Source of the DNA: JAOZTV01 sp965371805
GTDB taxonomy: Bacteria; Acidobacteriota; Aminicenantia; UBA2199
Direction of reading: 5' to 3'
DNA length: 64,000 nt
Assembly (NCBI GenBank): GCA_965371805.1
Contig: CBDUZW010000017.1
Span: forward strand, 7,775-71,774
The position numbers and the translations under genes were made by a program. Positions 26,729-33,992 of this stretch are shown here, piece by piece (position 1 is the first letter of the stretch; each line of letters opens with the position of its first letter). The notes below the pieces were generated by a model that worked only from the letters and a program-made list of their open reading frames with translations, did no database searches and had not been told where the DNA came from.

Positions 26729-28509
26729 AGGTAATACCTTTTCCAATTTAAAAGAGAAATTAAATTAAATAACAATATTCGTTCATTTTCAGTTAACTGT
26801 GGCTTGTTGCACAGAATCGAGATAAAATTTTGATTTAAATATTCTTCAATAAAATCCTGCTCTTCTTTTATGAGTGTTTTTAATTTTTTCTGATAAATTT
26901 TCCCAAGCCGGGGATCACAGGGCAAGGCGGACTTTTTACGCCTGTAAATTGATTCCGGAAGAATATCCTTAAAAGCCTCGCGTAAACAGTACTTTTCAGT
27001 ATCATTGTTATAGCCGAATTGCGGTGGTATAAGTGATGCGGCATTGATCACTGCCCGATTAGCAAAAGGAACTCTAGCTTCAACACTAAAACGCATTGTA
27101 TGGATATCTCCATTATGTAAAAGACGTCCCAACCAAAGTTTTACAATCAGATAAGTCATAGCGGCAACTCTGTCTTCGTGATTGCCATTAAACCTATATC
27201 CTGCGTTTTCGACCAGTTGCCTAAATTCATTATTAAAGTAATTTATCGGTGATAAATTTCTTTGAATTTCAGAAGAGAGGCATTGGCTCCTTGTTTCTGC
27301 ATCAAAAACGGACATTAAGCCCAATGGTCCATGATTGATTTGGTTGTTCAAAAGAAAGAAATAACCGAAATGAGTTTCGTCTGCGGCATCTCCAACTATA
27401 ATAGTTTTTACATGATTTTGAGCTGTTTTAGACAAAAAATATTGAGACAACTCCTGTTCCCAGACGGGAAGTCTGTCATTAGTTGCAGCCAGGTCAGGTA
27501 GTGCTTCAGTCAAATCATTTAAGCTGGTGTTAACTCGATGTAATTGAATTGGTAGCTGGTCATTCAGCTCTTCAACATAAGGCTTGTCATCAGAAATAAC
27601 GATAGAGGAATTATCAAAATTTATATTATCATGATTATCAAAACGAATTGTGAATGCCTGAACTGGTTTGCTTTCTGCTCTTGTTGCCAAGATTGTTAAA
27701 ATAGAAGAATCCAGGCCACCACTTAAGAATGAACCAATTGGAACATCGGCCCTTAATGTGCTATTTACGCTTGATGTTAAGGCATTATACAAGTTGTTTT
27801 TACAGTCATTAAAGCTGGATTTTGTCTCTTGACAGACTTTATAATCATAATAGCTGTTGACTCGGATTTTATCTTTATTAATGGTTAATGTTTGACCTGC
27901 TCCAAGATGATTTACATTTTCAAAAAGAGAGTGCCTGACGCCACTGAGACATGGAATTGTAATGTATTCGGCCAAGGCTATCTGATTGATTTTTAAGCGT
28001 GACTTGATTACTTTTAAAATAGCTTTTGTTTCGGAGGCAAAAATAAATTCTCTACTAGATTTGCAGTAAACAAATGGTTTTACTCCAAGAGGATCTCTCG
28101 CGGCAAACCCCGTCAGATTAATGTTGTCCCATATTAAAAATGCAAACATCCCATCAAAATATTCGACACATCGACTGCCCCAATGGAGATATGCAGCCAT
28201 AATAACTTCTGTATCTGAGCGAGTTTGAAATTGATAATTTTTTTTCAGCTGATTTTTAAGTTCGAGATAGTTATACAACTCACCATTATAGGTCAACCAA
28301 TAGCGCCCTGAATTATCGCTGAATGGTTGCTTACCTCCATTGATGTCAAGATGGACAAGTCGTGTATGAGTGATAGCCGCCTGGTTCAGATGAACGGTAT
28401 TCTGTTCGTCCGGACCTCGATGGATAAGGCTATTTTTCATCCTATCGACCCGCATTAATAGAGTGTCAGAATTATCATCAGAAAATAATATGCCGGCAAT
28501 GCCACACAT
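26725..28509 (-). CDS. asparagine synthase-type amidotransferase (AsnB family)
   Basis: A 594-residue protein. MCGIAGILF places the Cys2 nucleophile of the class II glutaminase domain at the start, with IHRGPDEQ following. SFLSGGLDSSIL near residue 265 is the ATP-pyrophosphatase loop, and VEARVPFANRAVI near residue 475 is also family-typical. It transfers ammonia from glutamine to an activated carboxylate. Within a pathway operon such homologues often amidate a natural-product carboxylate or make an amide bond instead of asparagine. It begins one base after the preceding stop, and its own stop overlaps the glycosyltransferase start. Confidence 0.9.
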   Translation of the reverse strand: MCGIAGILFSDDNSDTLLMRVDRMKNSLIHRGPDEQNTVHLNQAAITHTRLVHLDINGGKQPFSDNSGRYWLTYNGELYNYLELKNQLKKNYQFQTRSDTEVIMAAYLHWGSRCVEYFDGMFAFLIWDNINLTGFAARDPLGVKPFVYCKSSREFIFASETKAILKVIKSRLKINQIALAEYITIPCLSGVRHSLFENVNHLGAGQTLTINKDKIRVNSYYDYKVCQETKSSFNDCKNNLYNALTSSVNSTLRADVPIGSFLSGGLDSSILTILATRAESKPVQAFTIRFDNHDNINFDNSSIVISDDKPYVEELNDQLPIQLHRVNTSLNDLTEALPDLAATNDRLPVWEQELSQYFLSKTAQNHVKTIIVGDAADETHFGYFFLLNNQINHGPLGLMSVFDAETRSQCLSSEIQRNLSPINYFNNEFRQLVENAGYRFNGNHEDRVAAMTYLIVKLWLGRLLHNGDIHTMRFSVEARVPFANRAVINAASLIPPQFGYNNDTEKYCLREAFKDILPESIYRRKKSALPCDPRLGKIYQKKLKTLIKEEQDFIEEYLNQNFISILCNKPQLTENERILLFNLISLLNWKRYYL

Positions 28510-28510
28510 T

Positions 28511-29479
28511 TTATCTTACTCCTTCTATTTTTTTTTTATCCGCATCATTGCGTTTTTCTTTAGTAGCAATTAGCTTTAATCGCTTTAAAGCAGGGGATTG
28601 CTTTAATGTCTCAAGCGATTCAGCTGGAATGTACGGGGTAATATCTTCATCATTAATAATTTTGCTTCTTATCATAGTCCCGCTAATGTTTATACTCTTA
28701 TGTAACTCAACAGTTGGGATAGAAAACATTTCTGCCATAGCTTTCAAAATGGGGTTATTGCTATACAGCGTTTGAAAAGCTGGAAACAGTTTTGTTAACA
28801 TAAAAAAATTTTCGGCATCATATTTTTCATAAGGCACTCCTGCAAGGAAATATCTCCCTTTGGCTGTTTGCTCGAGATAGGGCTGGATTATTTCAATTCT
28901 TTCGCCAGCGGTTGCGGGATTATCTAAAGAAAAAGCTTGGTTTGCTTTTGCTAAAACAATAATAATCTCATCCTGTTCCGCAAGCATTTTCTGAATATGC
29001 GCGGCATGACCTTTGTGGAAAAACTGGGTGCGGGTGATAAATATACCACGTTTAATGTTTGAATCAATTTTATTGAAAACAGAATTTGATCTGTCTTCTA
29101 GATCTGCAATTAATATATTGCAATTAAGCGTTTTTTTATAGAATGTGCTTTGCTCTCTATTTCTACAAATAATAGTATCAAAATGAGGTGTGATGATTTT
29201 AAGACGATATGCTGCTTGCAAGTCCATCACAGTTTCATTTTTAAATGGAAGAATATAAAACGGTTTTTTAAGTCCCACTTTAAGGACGGTTGATAGTAAT
29301 TCTGTTCGCTCTCCAGCGCTTAGTAGCGCTGTTGGTTGATAAACTTTTAATGTGCCTGTTATGGCAAAAATAAGTTCATCGAAAATCTCTTCCAATGCTT
29401 TTATTGTAGCTAATTGTTTATTGCTCAATGTTTGAAATGAATCAATAATTAATGCTCTTTTTATATTATTATAACTCAT
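28511..29479 (-). CDS. tandem nucleotidyltransferase, second half NadM-like, first half degenerate
   Basis: A 322-residue protein with two related alpha/beta nucleotidyltransferase modules. The second (about 162-300) has RGIFITRTQFFHKGHAAHI with the H-x-G-H site, NPATAGERIEIIQPYL and NISGTMIRSKI, close to the archaeal-type NMN adenylyltransferase pattern. The first (about 5-150) starts KRALIIDSFQTLSNKQLATI and retains LLSAGERTELLSTVL, but has lost H-x-G-H. Transfer of a nucleotidyl group to a phosphorylated substrate is expected from the second module. The preceding gene is a kinase, so the pair could phosphorylate then nucleotidylate one metabolite. The ATG at 29479 overlaps the kinase gene by 11 bases. 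Confidence 0.75.
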   Translation of the reverse strand: MSYNNIKRALIIDSFQTLSNKQLATIKALEEIFDELIFAITGTLKVYQPTALLSAGERTELLSTVLKVGLKKPFYILPFKNETVMDLQAAYRLKIITPHFDTIICRNREQSTFYKKTLNCNILIADLEDRSNSVFNKIDSNIKRGIFITRTQFFHKGHAAHIQKMLAEQDEIIIVLAKANQAFSLDNPATAGERIEIIQPYLEQTAKGRYFLAGVPYEKYDAENFFMLTKLFPAFQTLYSNNPILKAMAEMFSIPTVELHKSINISGTMIRSKIINDEDITPYIPAESLETLKQSPALKRLKLIATKEKRNDADKKKIEGVR

Positions 29480-30455
29480 AATTAAGTACCTCATTAAATG
29501 ATGCCATAAAACCAATTTCAGGAATTAGTTCCCATACATTATTCTGTGCACATAAAAGGTGCATAATGGCTTGATCAAGGCAGAATATTGCCAACCATAT
29601 GTTTAAATTTTGCGGGTCGAGTAATGGTGCTCGCGTGTTTTTTGTCAATGTTTTATAAAACTCAAGACCTTTCAGCATTTGTTTTTTATTGTATTGAAAC
29701 TGTTGATCAGACCGACTGAAGCGACATATACTGAAAAGAGCAAATATAAGGTCAAGTTCTTTCAGAGAGTATTTTACATTGTCAAAATCAACAATTCCAC
29801 TCAGCTGGTTATTCTCAAACAGAATATTTTCCAATTGCAGATCAGCATGAATCCATTGCAATGTTTGAGCATCAGACAATAATTTATCTGCATGATAGAT
29901 GATGTTTCTACTTTGCTTTAAGAATGGCGTTAAATCAGTAATCCCGACATTAAAAAGATTGTTTTGTAAAATCTGGTTTTCTTGTTTAATTGTATTCAGT
30001 TTTTCTTTTAAAAAAAATATTGGGTCGCTGATGGGTTCTTCTATATGTTTTGTTGCATTGTGCAGCTTGTTAAGTAGAGTGAGAATGTTAAATAACTCCT
30101 GATCCTTGCACTGCTCATACCATTGATACTTTACTTCACCGGGTAACTTATGATAAAGGTGTGCAAACCTCCTTCTATTATTGCGGAATTCGCAACGTTT
30201 ATTTCCTCGACTGGTTGCTACCAATTCAGGAACCGGTAATTGCACATAATCTGTGTTTAGAAAAGAAAGAAGCTTTTCTTCATTTTTGACCTGCTCAATA
30301 GACTTCCCTGACCAGGATATCCTTAGGATATAATCAGATTCAGCCTTTATCAGATAGGATTGATTTGTATAGCCACGGGAGACTGGCTCAACCTGCTGAA
30401 CCTTTATCAGGTAGTTGCTTTCTAGTAATTCAATTATTGTTGCTTGATTTACCAT
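29469..30455 (-). CDS. APH/choline-kinase-fold small-molecule kinase
   Basis: A 328-residue protein of the aminoglycoside-phosphotransferase fold. SRGYTNQSYLIKAESDYILRI is the N-lobe strand with the ATP-binding Lys/Arg region. LQWIHADLQLENILF (H-x-D-x-x-x-x-N, catalytic Asp near residue 206) and GIVDFDNVKYS (metal-binding D-F-D) are the catalytic and metal loops. Family members phosphorylate hydroxyls on aminoglycosides, choline, homoserine, sugars and nucleosides. Context (nucleotidyltransferase next, NrtR regulator before) makes a pathway intermediate more likely than an antibiotic. It starts 2 bases after the regulator gene ends. Confidence 0.85.
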   Translation of the reverse strand: MVNQATIIELLESNYLIKVQQVEPVSRGYTNQSYLIKAESDYILRISWSGKSIEQVKNEEKLLSFLNTDYVQLPVPELVATSRGNKRCEFRNNRRRFAHLYHKLPGEVKYQWYEQCKDQELFNILTLLNKLHNATKHIEEPISDPIFFLKEKLNTIKQENQILQNNLFNVGITDLTPFLKQSRNIIYHADKLLSDAQTLQWIHADLQLENILFENNQLSGIVDFDNVKYSLKELDLIFALFSICRFSRSDQQFQYNKKQMLKGLEFYKTLTKNTRAPLLDPQNLNIWLAIFCLDQAIMHLLCAQNNVWELIPEIGFMASFNEVLNYEL

Positions 30456-30457
30456 TT

Positions 30458-31147
30458 TTAAATCTCAAAGTTAAATCCCTGTTTCACTAACTCATTATAG
30501 ATCTCTTCATCAAACCTATAAAGCCTAGCGGCCCGGTGAGCAACATCCTGCTGGATTTCATCCAGTTCCTCCAGAAAACCCATTTTCAAGATCTTTTTCC
30601 TAAAATTGCGTTTATCTATCTTTTTATTGAGAACTGTCATGTAAAGATGTTGCAACTTTGAGAGAGTAAACTTTCTTGGCAATAGCTCAAAACCGATTGG
30701 TTGATAACGTAGCTTACCTTTAAGCCTTTCAAGAGCCATTGATAAAATATCTTCATGATCAAAGGCCAATTGAGGAGTATCTTCTACATCAAACCAACAG
30801 GCATTACTAGCGTCAGTGTCAGCTTTGAGCTTATGCTCGAATAAATTCACTAAAGCATAATAAGCAACACTGACAACTCTTTCCCGTGGGTCTCTTTTTA
30901 CTGCTCCATATGTATAAAGCTGCTCCAGAAAGACTTTCTTAACTCCGGTCTCTTCTTGCAGTTCACGCATTGCAGCCTCTTCTAAAGATTCCTCTAGATT
31001 GACAAATCCACCTGGCAGAGCCCATTTTTCCTTGAAGGGATCAAGTTTTCTTTGGATCAATAAAACTTTTAAATCATTTTCATCTAATCCAAAAACTACG
31101 CAATCAACAGTTAGAGCCGGCCTGGGGTATTTATAAGTATAAGCCAT
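30458..31147 (-). CDS. NrtR-type Nudix transcriptional regulator
   Basis: A 229-residue protein: an N-terminal Nudix domain with a fully canonical box (G-F-V-N-L-E-E...R-E-L-Q-E-E-T-G-V, near residues 45-67) and a C-terminal winged helix (about 155-225, KLQHLYMTVL...KRNFRKKILKMGFL...AARLYRFDEE). This is the NrtR architecture: repressors that sense ADP-ribose or related NAD metabolites. The intact Nudix box suggests it may still hydrolyse its ligand. The start at 31147 (MAYTYKYPRPALT) is chosen because AAGGAGG lies 6 bases upstream; a longer frame to 31198 would run through the palindromic operator. First gene of the seven-gene operon, so probably autoregulated. Confidence 0.85.
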   Translation of the reverse strand: MAYTYKYPRPALTVDCVVFGLDENDLKVLLIQRKLDPFKEKWALPGGFVNLEESLEEAAMRELQEETGVKKVFLEQLYTYGAVKRDPRERVVSVAYYALVNLFEHKLKADTDASNACWFDVEDTPQLAFDHEDILSMALERLKGKLRYQPIGFELLPRKFTLSKLQHLYMTVLNKKIDKRNFRKKILKMGFLEELDEIQQDVAHRAARLYRFDEEIYNELVKQGFNFEI

Positions 31148-31181
31148 TCCATACCTCCTTAGTGTTTCTTCTACATCATCA

Positions 31182-31200
31182 TAGTGTAATGTTGACACTA
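31182..31200. promoter_or_regulatory. NrtR-like operator palindrome
   Basis: TAGTGTAATGTTGACACTA has perfect 6-bp inverted half sites (TAGTGT/ACACTA) around 7 bases. It lies 35 bp upstream of the regulator start. From memory, NrtR sites in other bacteria share TAGTGTN-type halves; I could not check this against a motif collection. An additional ACACTA half-site reads on the minus strand at about 31159-31164, next to the ribosome site. Confidence 0.6.
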
Positions 31201-31268
31201 AGTCAAGAGCTTTTGTTTGTATTTTTTTTATTTTTTTGTATTATAGTAGATGCTTCCACTGGTCCTAA

Positions 31269-33065
31269 TTATAAATTAGATAATATATTTTCAATAATCT
31301 CTTCGTCCCTTTTTAGAGCAATAGATAATAGTTTGTTTGAATTAGACTCAGATTCAATTCTTTCCTGTTTGAGAAAATTATATATTGTAAGAAATGAATT
31401 AAACCTGTCATTTTCTTTTATGTAGTCAAAAAAACCTTTATTGCCAACAGTATTCTCATTTAATAATAATCTGTTTAAATGATTAAATTTTGTTACAACC
31501 TTTTCTGCAAAGAAAAGATCATATTTAGATTTTTTTGATTTGAGTTTTGCTTTATATTTAATTTGATCCAATCTATCTGATTTAGTTAATTTTAAATTTA
31601 ATGGAGTAGAAGAGTAGGGGACAAGAAATGGCGCATGTGCAAGAACATCAAAGTATTTGAATTTATTTCTAAGATTATCAATAATAATAAACTCATTTAT
31701 GAACTCATTCCAGGTTGAATCAGGGTCACTACTTATCCAATAATGGATGTTCTTGATTTTTTTATCTTCAAAAGTTTTTATTAATTTTAACAAATCATTT
31801 AGTTCAGGAATAAATTTAGCTAACTTCTTTCCTCTGGTTTTAGTAAATGCATCTGTACCAAGCCAAATCAATGGGTCATCTGAAACAAATAGTTCTTTAT
31901 CATCTATTATTGATATTATTTCATAATCAATGTCATCATTACTAAAAAATGAATGAATTGATGTTTGAATACCCCAGAGTTTGAAATTATTGTTTTTGAT
32001 AATTGTAAATATTTTTTTTGCATATTCTTTCTCTTGAAGAATATCATCGTCATTGATATTTAATGTTCTGCATTCATCAGAAGAAAAACCAGCATCATTA
32101 ATTTTTTCAGACATTGAAAAAAGCAGTTTTTCAAATTTATCAGGTTCTACTTTTCTGAATACTTTTCCCTGTACTTTTGAGCAAAAAACACAACTTCTTC
32201 TGCATCCTCTTGAGATATTGATCTCAAGTCCTCTTTTTAGTTGAGAGTCTTTTGTGAAATTTAAATTAAAGTTAAATTTATTAAAATTTTCCGGTCTGTT
32301 TATATAATCTATATCAGATATAACTAACAACCCCGGGAGGTTTAAAATAAATCCTTTATATATTAGAATTGGATCTAATTTACCCTGGGATAAAAGTTTC
32401 AATATTTCAGGAAAAACCATTTCAGCTTCTCCTCTTATTAAAAGATTAATATTTTTGAGGTGATAGGCAGTTCTAAGAGGTAGGAGGGTTACCATTGGAC
32501 CACCTCCAACAATAAAACCTGAATATGATTTAGAAAAATTTTCAAGAAATGAGCTTATTTCAATAAACAAATCCTCAAATATAGATATACCTGTAACATT
32601 ATATTTGAAAAAGTCATTATCAATTTGTTTTGTAGGAAGAATAAGTTTTTTAACATCTACATGAATATTATTATTTGCTAAAGCTGATCCCAGATAAATA
32701 GATGAAGCAGGAAGTTCTATGCTATTCCATCTTTTATCTGTTATTAATGCGGGATATAATAGGTTAACACTGTCTGTACTAATTTTATTAAATAAATTGT
32801 CAAATTCAATTGTTTTATCAGACTTAACTATATTACCTTTTATTATGCAAGAATTAAGTTCAAGTATTATTTCGTCTTTTGGCTCATTAATATAATATTG
32901 ATTAAAAAGAAATTTTGTATTAAAAATTATATGTATTTTTAATAAATCTTTAGGAAAAACCTTTGATATTGAATCAACCTTTTTTGAGAGATCAGGCAAA
33001 GAGTCGAGTAATTCCTCGTAAATAAAATCATTACTATCATATCTGATTATCCACTTTTTATTCAT
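31269..33065 (-). CDS. B12-binding-domain radical SAM protein (complete copy)
   Basis: A 598-residue protein. The N-terminal half contains a cobalamin-binding-like Rossmann module (YLGSALANNNIHVDV... SGFIVGGGPMVTLLPLRTAYHL... LLIRGEAEMVFPEIL). The C-terminal half is a radical SAM domain starting GLEINISRGCRRSCVFC (C-x3-C-x2-C near residues 288-295), with a long C-terminal extension. Such proteins catalyse methylations or other radical rearrangements; the substrate is unknown. It begins 13 bp downstream of the PP2C phosphatase stop. The 3' half is duplicated at 21743-22738, flanking the island operon. Confidence 0.85.
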   Translation of the reverse strand: MNKKWIIRYDSNDFIYEELLDSLPDLSKKVDSISKVFPKDLLKIHIIFNTKFLFNQYYINEPKDEIILELNSCIIKGNIVKSDKTIEFDNLFNKISTDSVNLLYPALITDKRWNSIELPASSIYLGSALANNNIHVDVKKLILPTKQIDNDFFKYNVTGISIFEDLFIEISSFLENFSKSYSGFIVGGGPMVTLLPLRTAYHLKNINLLIRGEAEMVFPEILKLLSQGKLDPILIYKGFILNLPGLLVISDIDYINRPENFNKFNFNLNFTKDSQLKRGLEINISRGCRRSCVFCSKVQGKVFRKVEPDKFEKLLFSMSEKINDAGFSSDECRTLNINDDDILQEKEYAKKIFTIIKNNNFKLWGIQTSIHSFFSNDDIDYEIISIIDDKELFVSDDPLIWLGTDAFTKTRGKKLAKFIPELNDLLKLIKTFEDKKIKNIHYWISSDPDSTWNEFINEFIIIDNLRNKFKYFDVLAHAPFLVPYSSTPLNLKLTKSDRLDQIKYKAKLKSKKSKYDLFFAEKVVTKFNHLNRLLLNENTVGNKGFFDYIKENDRFNSFLTIYNFLKQERIESESNSNKLLSIALKRDEEIIENILSNL

Positions 33066-33078
33066 TTGGAAAAGCTAA

Positions 33079-33924
33079 TTATTTTTCTGGATACTTTAAA
33101 ACTATTCCGTAACTACTTTCTTTATGTATATTTTCTCTCTCATTTTCTGGTTTGTAATGAACAACCAATACTGTAATATTATCATGGCCGCCCTCCATGT
33201 TTGCTTTATGGATTAAATCAGTGCAGATATCTTTTACAGGTTTTGGTAGGAAAAGTATACTTTGAATATCCATATCAGAAACTGTATCCCATAATCCATC
33301 AGAACATAGGAGGAGTTTAGTTCCGGGCTCTAATTTATATGTAAGGTATTCAGGAGCTATTTTCATTGGAGCCCCGATTGCTTGTCTGAGTTGGTTTTTC
33401 ATAGAGCTGCTTCTTGCCTCTTCGAGAGTCATTCTTCCTTGTTTTACAAGTTCCATAACCTGGCTATGATCAGTTGTTAAGAGTTTAAGTTGATTATTAA
33501 TTAAAATATATCCTCTTGTATCCCCAACATGACATATATGCAATAAATCATCATCAATAAATGCAATAATAATTGTACATCCCATTCCTTTAAATTCAGG
33601 TTTTTCTTTTTGTAAATCCAGAACTATTTTATGTGAATTCAGTACACTGTAAATAAGAGCTTTTTTTATTAAATCAGAATTTCCCTTCATTTTATCAATT
33701 CTCTCAGTTGTAAAATATTTTTCAATTGATTTTGAGGCATTAAAACTAGCAACTTCACCAGCATTTTGTCCACCCATTCCATCTGAAACAATGTATAGGT
33801 TTTTTTCCGGCAATACTATAAAATAATCTTCGTTATTATCTCTGATCTTACCAACGTCGGTAGAGCCGGAGATGTTTTTACCTCCATATCCTTTCTTTTT
33901 TATAATAAATTTTCCAATGTCCAT
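33079..33924 (-). CDS. PP2C-type Ser/Thr protein phosphatase
   Basis: A 281-residue PPM-family phosphatase. Metal-binding motifs in order: STDVGKIRDNNEDYF (residues 21-35), VSDGMGGQNAGEVAS (about 46-60), ICHVGDTRGYI, LLLCSDGLWDTVSD (about 205-218) and GGHDNITVLVV (about 243-253). It is a soluble cytoplasmic enzyme, partner of Hanks-type kinases or of regulatory switches. No kinase is in the window. It is placed between a peptidase fusion gene (69 bp upstream) and the radical SAM gene. Confidence 0.92.
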   Translation of the reverse strand: MDIGKFIIKKKGYGGKNISGSTDVGKIRDNNEDYFIVLPEKNLYIVSDGMGGQNAGEVASFNASKSIEKYFTTERIDKMKGNSDLIKKALIYSVLNSHKIVLDLQKEKPEFKGMGCTIIIAFIDDDLLHICHVGDTRGYILINNQLKLLTTDHSQVMELVKQGRMTLEEARSSSMKNQLRQAIGAPMKIAPEYLTYKLEPGTKLLLCSDGLWDTVSDMDIQSILFLPKPVKDICTDLIHKANMEGGHDNITVLVVHYKPENERENIHKESSYGIVLKYPEK

Positions 33925-33992
33925 ATTAATTGTTAATTATATCAGAAAGTATAGAAATGTAAAACTCTGATATGACAGTTTTTTTTATATTT

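Noticed and set aside
29469..30455. APH-fold gene as an aminoglycoside resistance determinant
   Set aside because: The fold is shared by many metabolite kinases, and its place inside a biosynthetic-type operon under an NrtR regulator argues for a pathway enzyme.
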